NCBI RefSeq assembly: GCF_011386835.1
Contig: NC_088792.1
Location: 66,093,287 to 66,157,286 of the forward strand
Origin: Chrysemys picta bellii
Taxonomy: Eukaryota > Chordata > Testudines > Emydidae
DNA: 64,000 nucleotides
Direction of reading: 5' to 3'
Shown: positions 55,323 to 64,000 of the stretch, in pieces
Position numbering within the stretch: position 1 is the first letter of the stretch
How the letters are laid out: every line of letters starts with the position of its first letter
The notes under the pieces: model-generated
Told to the model about the DNA's origin: nothing
What the model saw: the letters and a program-made list of their open reading frames with translations, nothing else
The model's database searches: none
Position numbers and translations under genes: made by a program

Positions 55323-58300
55323 GTTTCTACATGGCTAGGTAGACTCCTGCATCTATATTTAGCCGCCTAAATGAAAATGGCTTGATCTTTAGAGGAGCTG
55401 AGTTCTTGATCTTTCAGCAATCTGTTCCGAGGAGAAGAAAAGCAGGGTCAGTGGGATGCTAGAAGTATTGCTAGTTTTCAGTGGTTATGAAAGTTTCATT
55501 TAGGTTTTTCCAAAAAATATTCAAAATTTTGAAGATAAATTTTTTTCAACTAGCTCTGCTAATTTTTTTCCTAGATAACCAGTCATGTCCTGCCCATACA
55601 TTAGCTGCTGTAACATTAGTTCATGCTAACTGACCTCTTATACAGAGCAGGAGGTCTGTTTCCAGCAGAAATAGGACACTAGAGTATGTAAGGGAATTCA
55701 GTCTTGCCTTTCTGAACAAGCCTTGTTTAATATTTGAAAAGGTTGCTAAACTTTTACTAAACATGCACTCGTTTTCATATAGCAATTTTACCACTGACTG
55801 CTGTTCCCCAAGAGGACCAGACACAGTGGGTGAAAACCCCTCACAGAGCAGAACTACTTGTCTTCTAAGATCCATCCACACATTCCCAGGGAGAGAGAGA
55901 ATAAATCAGACCTGATGATAGGAGTAGAAATGGTAGAATGTCAAGACCAGAGGGAGAATTTTCAAGGAGCTGTGGTTAGAATCTTTCCCATCAGTGCTAG
56001 ATTGTCTCCATGAATGACCACTTGGATTCATTGATAGGTGTCCTTTTCACCAAAAAGGCTGAAGAGGGCATGGAGAAAGATAAGAAAAGAGCAAAAACAA
56101 AATAGGGAAATCCTCCAAAAATCTCTGGTATAAAATCCATAAATTCAAAGTATTCTCCTTTTAAAAATCAGAACAAACACCATACATGAAGCACTATTAG
56201 TTAAAAGATAAATGTTCCAGAACATCCAATTACCAAAATCCAGGGTCTCCTGATAACAGAGAGATGTTAAGATTCAGAGGCCTGAAGATACTTCATTTTC
56301 TGATTCACCTCTTGGATCCTAAGTTTCCATAATGCTTTGTAGTTCCAAGTACGCACATGATGACCCCCAGATTTCATGTCAGAGACTTGTCGCTCAGAAC
56401 AGCAACAATAGAGAGAACTTCAAGTTCCACTAGGGAACAATGAAGAGAACTTAATCTTTAAGGTGAAATTCTAGGGATCATTACAAAACCAAGTCAGGAA
56501 TTTACTACTGTCCTGCTGGTTACTCTCTTGGGTGTCTAAAATGATCAGGAATTCAGATGTTACTCTACAAGTCATTCAATCAAAACATACTTCAGAGTAC
56601 CCATTTGCTTCAGTCCTGTGGTTTACAGTGTCACCACAACTTCTCAAGAAAAATACAGCCTTATATTATACAACTGGGTATACTTTATGCCAGATACAGC
56701 ACTTTCTCACCTTTCCTTTCTAGCCACTAGCAATTCCTTACTGGAGAAGCATCCATTAACACAACACACAAAACCACCAGAGCAAGCACACGGATTCTGT
56801 TCTGAAGATGAATGGGATGGGAAGAACTTCCTTCTCTGAGAATGACAGTACAACAGTTGGCTATGTTCTACTAATCATTCTCTCAAACAACATTCATCCC
56901 ACGGCCAGATTTGGAGATACATTATGAAGGCCGCATGACTCCAAAAGCTGATAGCCTAAACTGCCCTTGATTCATGCCCAGGTAACTCCTTTTGACATCA
57001 GTAGGACTGATACCTTAACCCAGGCTGAGAGACAAATATGGCCAGCAATTACTAAAAATAGTGAATTAGGTTCTCCCCTACATTAGGGCTTCTCTAAAAA
57101 CAGCTTAGCCAGCCACAGAAGGATCACACCCACTATGGGATTTCCTGAGATGGCACAGGAACAATCATGATGGCTCTTTTGTGGTTAGTATAGGCAGGGT
57201 GGCCTGAGAAAGAGGGGGCTTCACAGCTTGAAGGGTGCATATTCCCTTGGGGTCACTGTCAATTGCTACAAGGAAGGCTACTCTAATTTGCCCCGGGGGA
57301 CTAGTTCAGCCCAATATAAAGAACACAGGAGCTCAAAACGTTGTTTAAAGCCAGCTCTGCACAACACCTCTTGAGTTGCACCAAGTAGTCCGTGGCCAGC
57401 GTCAAGGGTCAGGATCCATAAATCTAACAAGGGCTCTGATTCTGCAGCCACTCCCTACACAGACCTCCCATTGCCTTCAAAGAGGAGTTTTATGCACAGA
57501 ACAGTTGTAGAATCAGTGTCAATGGAGTTAGCAAGTTAAATGATAGGGGAAAATATATAATTAGAGAATAAGAATGAGAATTCTCTATTAATATTTTTGC
57601 TAATAAGAATTAACCTTAAGTAGTGATAATCAGATACATACATTTTGGCTGGTTTTAAATATTTATGAAGTGTGTCCTACTTGTATTTAGAAAAATTCCG
57701 AGAAAATGTAATTCACTATTATATCCTGGTAACTTCCTTTTATGAAGTTCTAGGCAGTTAAGTTAATCTTTGCAAGACTAAAGGCTTAAAAGAAGGCTAA
57801 AAAGACCATTGAAGGTCAGAATTTACATATTGATCATACTTTAAGTTTATACTCCTGCAAACATGTAATTAACTTTGCCGTTATTGAATTTTGGTTCACA
57901 ACCAATTTTGTTGGTCATAGTTTCACTAGTAATTCCACTGGAGTGAAGCATGAGTGACAGACATTTGTAACAACACGGAGTGCATACTTATATGTTGTGA
58001 CTACATGTAGATCTAAACCACTTATAATATTTGTTGTTTTGAAGGAAATACCTTTTTTCTAACACCAGTCTTGACAATTAAATGAAGCACTTTCATGAGA
58101 ATTACTGATGAACAAAAAACCCTGTATAATAAAGTTTTAAAGTTCCAAAGCATCTGTTTCTCAATGATAAATGAAACTGCTACAATAATTGCTATTAAGT
58201 TAATAAGACAGCTAAAATAATTTTAAAAAAACTTTTATTCATGCATCAGTTTTATTGCTTTTCTCCCCACGAATCATCCTGAATATTAATTGTATAATGA

Positions 58301-61300
58301 TCTGAAGGTAATCTGCACAAGTCTTTGGGGAATGGGGAAAATGGTGATAGAAGGGGGCACGTACGGTAACCGGGGAGAACTGAAGAGCAAGTGAAAAAAG
58401 AGCTCATGTTCCAAGATCCCAAGGCTTAAATGGGGTGAAGAGGACAGTGATGACCAACCAGGTGGCACTGAAGAGTCCAAGCTCTAAATCAGCACGGTTC
58501 TGGTTATTAGACACAGGAGAACACGCCTTGGCAAATTTAGGAGCCGCTCTAGAATCCTGGGAGAGTGAGCTGGATTCTATTCTGGCTCATACATCTTCTA
58601 CTGAATTGTTTATTAAGTTCCAATTGTATGGCCAAATTAATTAATTAAGCCTCACCGTCCCTCTGAGAGGTACATAGCCTCTATGTAAGAGAGAGATCCG
58701 TTTGCTCCAATCATCATCGAAGTCCACCCACCCTTAAAAGCTAGTCTGCACACAAACTTGAACCAACAAAAAGTGTGAGGCACTACTGTCATGAATTCAA
58801 CTCAGCACACAATATGAATATAGCTCTTTGCTAAATGTTTGCCTTTTTGCCTTGTTGAAGTTCCAGCTTCTTAGTGGAAAAGCCTCTTTAGTACTAAAAA
58901 GTGTTGAAGAAAGACATTTCAGAGAAGAATGTATAAGTGTCAGTTGTACCAATTGACCCAGAACTGAACTTTAAACTATGTTACCTATTGCCCCAGGGTT
59001 TCACTGCTAGAAATCACAAAGGGGGGAAAAATCAGAGCATCACAAAGGTATCAGGGATAGTTATCACCATCTCAGCAGACTATCCTACCATCAGTACACA
59101 TTGCTTTCAGCCATTATCTCCAGATCAATATAGCCATCAGTGAATGGGACTCACTGTCCTCTCAGGTCATCCTTAATTCACTTGGTACAACAGGACCCAG
59201 AATCAGCATCCTATCCAATGCTCTTTAGGAAAAGCAACATGACCACTACAGGCAGAAGCAGAGTAATGTTATATGTCAGATGGCAGACTGTAGGCAGTTT
59301 AAATGTGTTTGGAAATGTTAAAATGTGTTCATTTTCTGTGTTCTCTACAATTAAGTTTACATTGACAGACAGTGCATTATTGAAAGGTGGGTGTTTGTTG
59401 AAAACCAGGTTAAAAAAACCAAACATTGTTAGGTGTAACTAGATAGAAATGGCAATATTGCTATGCATTCATCTGGCCAAATACTTTACAGATGCAGAAA
59501 GGATATGTTTGGTGACATTTTGATTCTGAAATGTGAGCTCTGTTGTTCTGCTGATGATTTTTAAAAAATTACTGTGTCTGCCATCAGACCGGAACACTTG
59601 CCTTATCAACTATCAATGCATCTCTTTAATTTGTTATTGTGACACTAAGAGAAAATATTATATCATTTTACATTGGCCATTGTTTCTGAAATCACTCACT
59701 TTAAGCATTGGCCCAGACTGAATCCTTTTATCTTCCCATCCGCCAGATACAGGGGGCAGTAGAGCAAGGAGGCACATCACAGATCTTTAGCTATTATATG
59801 ATGCCTAAGGGATTATATGCCAGTGACTTAGATGAGAATAGCCCACAGGCTGCTCTAATTTACTCTGGGGTCAGCACAGGCCTTAAAAGAGTTCAGACAC
59901 AGAGGAGAATCTGGCCCAAGGATCCTTACCTAGGGAAAGGGATAGGGAAGCTATTTCTTGCATCGCTGTATTTGGAAGAAGAAGGAGGTCCTTACCTACC
60001 TCCCTTAGGCACCATCACCATGGCATCTATTTCTATACTGCAGCTGGAGAGGTCTTTCCCCAGTTGTCAAAGTAGGAGAATTCCTTCTCTTTCTAATAGT
60101 AATTTGGGTTTGGGGGAATAAAGAAAGGAGGAGGCTCCTCAGAGCCCTGGGGCCCTCTCTTCTCAATGAGTGAGCTCCATGTTGCCTTTTTAAAGCTATT
60201 CAGTGACTGATTTTTCAGTAAGCAAGGTCCAAGTGAATGAGAGCAGAATTAGATTTCTAAAAGTTAAGAACAACTGATTTTCCACACAAGATGCACACAA
60301 TTACGCTAAGCAAACTAACTACAAACCTCATGCAGCTATTGCTTTCTCAAGATGGTCTCTTAATCATGCATGAGCAATAGGTGCACATTTTATCAGTTAT
60401 GATCTCTCATCATTTTAAATGATTGAATTCTATTCTAGTGGCTACTGTACACTAAAGATTACTAAAGGATTCAAATAGAGAGGTGATTCTAAGGTATCAT
60501 AGTTCTTCTGGCTCCCTCAGTAGGCAAGTTAAATCACATACACATCGGTAAGTGGGTGACAGTCTAAATTACACATCTCTTTGAATTTGGCCCATTGATT
60601 AGGAGTCCAGGGAACCTGTTGGAAGTGGGTAGATAAGTAGCCTCCAGCCAGTTTTACCTTACACCTTCCTCCAGCACCTTCTCATGTAAGTTACAACTTT
60701 AGACTCCCTGACATTCACCCTGGGTCACATTGTACTAGTTAGACACTGGCTCTTATTCGAAGAGGCACAGAGGGCCTCTAGGGGAGCTGAGCAAGCTGGA
60801 ACAATATATACACGCTGCTGCAACATCTCTTCAGAGGGTGCAGATTGCTTCCTCCAGATGGGAGGAGTGTTGGGATCATGGTCTCATTTCTTTCCCTCTT
60901 GTCACCTTTTGGGGTGATTTGCACCCCAGCCCTTAGCACAAAGACTATGGTTGTACCTTGGCTTTATCTGGGGTGTATAAGGGTGGGATCAAGGTTCCGT
61001 ATGTCTACCCTACCGTCCTGAGCACTTACACAGTTTGTCTATTTGCATTTTAGGAATGTATAGTACATTATGGGGGAAGGGAAGGTTTCAATTTAAGAAG
61101 ACCAAGAATTAGAAAGAGGCAAATATTTTTAATTTCATTTTAGAAAATGTAGGGACGAGTTCTGTCTTCCGTAACATTTGAGCAACTCCAATGAAGTCAG
61201 TGGGTGTATCAGAGGGCAAAGCCTGGCCTTTAATCATTAAAATATTATTTAAAGGAACATGAATAGAAACAAAGGCAAGAGAATCTCCACTTCCATATCA

Positions 61301-63224
61301 TTGTTCCGGATATTTTGCATTTATACAGAACAGGGTTCATGAACTCTTTCTCACCATGTTAACAATCCACTGGGTTTCTAAAGGAGCAGCAGGGGTTGGA
61401 ATTAGAAGTCTCCCCCATCTACATCAATAACATCAGTCTTGACACACTGATGGGATTTCCAGTGTGTTCTTTGCAGAGGGTTTAGCAGCCACAGTAAGCA
61501 ATACTCAGCAGTGGTATCTCAATATGCTTTGTGCGGGGGGGCGGGGGAGGAGAGGAGTCTAGCACTGGTAGTTCAAAATTAAATGTGGGTCTGATTTCGT
61601 GCAAAGAAGTCAGAGTTAAGACACTTATTTTAAATCCATTCTTCTTAGTGAAGAATGTAAGGTTGGTTACAGTACATAGCTATTCTTATAGAGGTGGATA
61701 CTTATTGAGGTTTAATACCAGAATTTTAAATTCTCATTCGAATTCATAAGGTTTTTGTGGATGATATTACAAATGATTTCACTGAGAGCTTAGGGAAATG
61801 CTAGTGCCTCTAATACACAAAGGAAGACTGTGTGACTAATGATGACCCAAGCAACCAATGGGTCGTTAGTTTTGAGGAGCAAGCAGATTGATCAATTCTA
61901 AAGACAGCAAGGAACAGATCCTCTCAGCTGGTGTGAACTGGTCACTAAAGTCAATGAGACTGGGTCAATTTTCCCCAGAAGAGGATCTGGCCCTATGCTG
62001 CAGAGCTGTTCCAAACTTTGAAAAATAAGTAACTCAGAGTGGTTTCTGTGTCACAGGATTCAGAACTGACCCACTGTTTCAAAAATTGTCCTGCTTTTCT
62101 TTTTAATTTAGACACCTGACTGTAAACCAGGGTTTTGTTCAAACAAAACTATTCGATAATGATTTCAGTAATGTCACCCTGCCCAATGGAAACAATTTTA
62201 ACAATGTTGACGTTTTGTGTTTTTAAAAAACTAAACCAGGCAGCTCTACTGCTTTGTAAATACCTATTACTATATCTCTTATACTATATAATACCTGTAG
62301 TGTGATGTAAGAGGAAATATTAACTCTAGCTGGTATGATATGCAAGTACTGTATGCTTTGAAACAACATGTATGGATTTCATCTTTCTGTATATCACTTT
62401 TGGAGCAACTGTTCTGCTATAACAATATGTTTCAAAAATCCAATACATCAGTAGAGTGCAATTTTTTGGCTGTTACAGTATATTCAATCCAGGTTTCTTT
62501 GTGACGTTTTCATGGACTGAAAGTAAAACATCTCCAGTTTAACTAAATAGAACTCATTTTGGAGAGGGCTAATCCAGCTCTGATTAAAATCCCACTTGTT
62601 CTAATCTGCCCTCAAACATATGAAGCATATCTGTGGTAGTTGTGGTGATTAACATCAGAGAACCACTTACATCGTCTCTCATCACTCAATACCCTGGCAG
62701 ATGTCATGCACATGGCAATTGTGAATTGTGGATGATGTTGTGTGCTGGGGAAGTTGAAGATTCAGGCTGCTATGGAGGGCATGATGAAGAGGGAAGTTAG
62801 GAGGAACTCTACTTGGTGACCACTTTTCTCATAGTATCTCCTCTCAACATTCATTTAACAAGTCTTGAAGACTATGGCCTCTATCCTGCAAGGAGTCCCC
62901 CATTCATCGGTGGACTCCTGTGACAGAGCAGAGCCCCAAGGACTGCACTGTGGTACTGCTCAAGCCCAGGAGTCCTTCTGTACTGAGATCTTTGCAGGAT
63001 CAGGGCCTAAACTAATCTCCTCTGGTTACCGCCAGTTTCACCTTTCTAAAAACACCCACAGGACATATTTAAAGAGAAATATACCTTGTATTAACACTGG
63101 CCAACCTTAAAATAGATGTTAGGTGTGATTCTCTTTGATCCAGTTGTCAATAACAGGTCAGAATCTAAGGTTTCGGCTTGGTTTCGGCTCACATGCTCAT
63201 TTAAATCACTGGGAATGTAGCTCA
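55323..63224. other. Non-coding DNA
   Basis: No gene supported. Frames at 54251-54679, 58435-58644 and 59708-60121 lack domains and splice evidence. An old dispersed motif pair TATCCTGCAAGGAGTCC and GATCTTTGCAGGATCAGGG spans 62876-63008 in inverted orientation. Nothing else is recognisable. Confidence 0.5.
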
Positions 63225-64000
63225 GGCCTGGTCTACACTATGGGTTTAGGTCGACTTTAGCAGCGTTAAATCGAATTAAGGCTGGACACGTCCACACAAC
63301 GAAGCCCTTTCTTTCGACTTAAAGGGCCCTTTAAACCGGTTTCTTTACACCACCTTCAACGAGGGGATTAGCGATAAAATCGGCCTTTGCGGGTCGGAAT
63401 TGGGGTAGTGTGGACAGAATTCGACGTTATTGGCCTCCGGGAGTATTCCCACAGTGCTTCATTGTGACCGCTCTGGACAGCACTCTCAACTCAGATGCAC
63501 TGACCAGGTAGACAGGAAAAGACCCGCGAACGTTTGAATTTCATTTCCTGTTTGCCCAGCGTGGAGAGCACAGGTGACCACGCAGAGCTCATCAGCACAG
63601 GTAACCGTGATGGAGTCCCAGGATCGCAAAAGAGCTCCAGCATGGACCGAACGGGAGGTACGGGATCTGCTCGCCATATGGGGAGATGAATCAGTGCTAG
63701 CTGAACTCCGTAGCAGTAAAAGAAATGGCAAAGTATTAGAAAAGGTCTCCAAGGCCATGAAGGACCGAGGCCATAACAGGGACACACAGCAGTGCCGCGT
63801 GAAAATTAAGGCGCTACGGCAAGCCTACCACAAAGCCAGAGAAGCAAATGGAAGGTCTGGGGCAGAGCCGCAAACTTGCTGCTTCTACGCGGAGCTGCAT
63901 GCCATTCTAGGGGGTGCAGCCACCACTACCCCAACCGTGTGCTATGACTCCGTCAATGGAGAAACACACAGGGAAGACGGTTCGGGGAACGAGGAAGATG
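63225..64000 (+). mobile_element. Left end of a young Harbinger transposon (cut by window end)
   Basis: Starts GGCCTGGTCTACACTATGGG after a TCA triplet, matching the inverted right end of the decayed element at 16844-20450. Subterminal text (TAGGTCGACTTTAGCAGCG, GAATTCGACGTTATTGG, GAGTATTCCCACAGTGC) is shared in order. It carries an intact Myb/SANT-like ORF (63610 onwards). By comparison with the older copy, the transposase should follow on the opposite strand beyond the window. CpG content is higher than in the old copy, implying a recent insertion. Confidence 0.85.
63610..64000 (+). CDS. Myb/SANT-like DNA-binding protein of Harbinger, partial at 3' end
   Basis: From ATG 63610 the frame is open without a stop for 130 codons up to the window edge, so it continues outside. 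The start MESQDRKRAPAWTEREVRDL fits the family's usual beginning. The Myb/SANT-like domain spans about residues 10-95: Trp12 and LLAIWG (first helix), LRSSKRNGKVLEKVSKAM, DRGHNRDTQQCRVKIKALRQ (third, DNA-reading helix) and AYHKAREANGRSG. An EPQTCCFYAELHAILGG motif follows, then an acidic stretch (HREDGSGNEED). In Harbinger elements this protein binds the transposase and the element ends and helps bring the transposase into the nucleus. No frameshift is visible, unlike the relic at 19830-20216. An exapted MSANTD-type host gene is possible, but the transposon end upstream favours an element gene. Confidence 0.85.
   Translation, partial: MESQDRKRAPAWTEREVRDLLAIWGDESVLAELRSSKRNGKVLEKVSKAMKDRGHNRDTQQCRVKIKALRQAYHKAREANGRSGAEPQTCCFYAELHAILGGAATTTPTVCYDSVNGETHREDGSGNEED

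Noticed and set aside
59708..60121. 137-codon frame
   Set aside because: No motif, no splice context; text resembles old dispersed repeat sequence.
1..64000. CRISPR arrays, bacterial operons, rRNA or intact tRNA genes
   Set aside because: No regularly spaced direct repeats with unique spacers, no dense coding, and no complete tRNA or rRNA sequence was seen; the window is vertebrate nuclear DNA.

Overview
This window looks like non-model vertebrate nuclear DNA, most likely from a turtle (Testudines) and in any case a sauropsid. The base composition is AT-rich and gene-poor. The mobile-element mix is the main argument: CR1-type LINE 3' ends, a Neptune/Penelope-like retroelement (PLE) with a GIY-YIG endonuclease, many PIF/Harbinger-type MITEs whose ends read roughly GGNNNGGTCTACACTA, hAT MITEs with 8-bp target duplications, Tc1/mariner-type elements with TA duplications, and MIR-like SINE remnants. 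No rRNA, tRNA gene, CRISPR array or operon-like structure is visible.

Only one host gene can be supported. Two short + strand exons (35258-35351 and 39523-39586) have good splice sites and join in phase into one open frame. The window therefore probably lies inside the introns of an unidentified protein-coding gene. The product is not recognised. A possible third 30-nt exon (39978-40007) is weak.

Layout. 0-15 kb: mostly featureless DNA with three DNA-transposon copies (3.29, 7.26, 9.41 kb), a GC-rich minisatellite (7.03 kb), two MIR-like SINEs and a palindromic tRNA-like repeat. 15-22.5 kb: the densest transposon block, with an 89-bp PLE-tail retrocopy, a 1-kb dispersed repeat, a 3.6-kb decayed Harbinger element (transposase and Myb-like relics facing each other, hAT MITE nested inside), and a 1.5-kb truncated PLE with a snap-back 5' end. 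24.9-32.6 kb: a 1.07-kb Tigger/pogo-like element, two Harbinger MITEs and another PLE tail. 35-40 kb: the two exons, with a PLE-tail retrocopy split by a Harbinger MITE in the intron between them. 41.6-48.9 kb: mariner and Harbinger MITEs, a CR1 3' end split by an hAT MITE, and an inverted pair of PLE tails. 49-63 kb: ordinary non-coding DNA. 63.2-64 kb: the left end of a much younger Harbinger element with an intact Myb/SANT-like ORF running off the window.

The most interesting signal is the PLE tail family. The recurring ~90-bp tail carries a hammerhead-ribozyme-like core (CUGANGA, hairpin, GAAA, minimal helix III, UC). At least two copies are free-standing ~90-bp retrocopies flanked by perfect 11- and 12-bp target duplications that begin a few bases upstream of that core.
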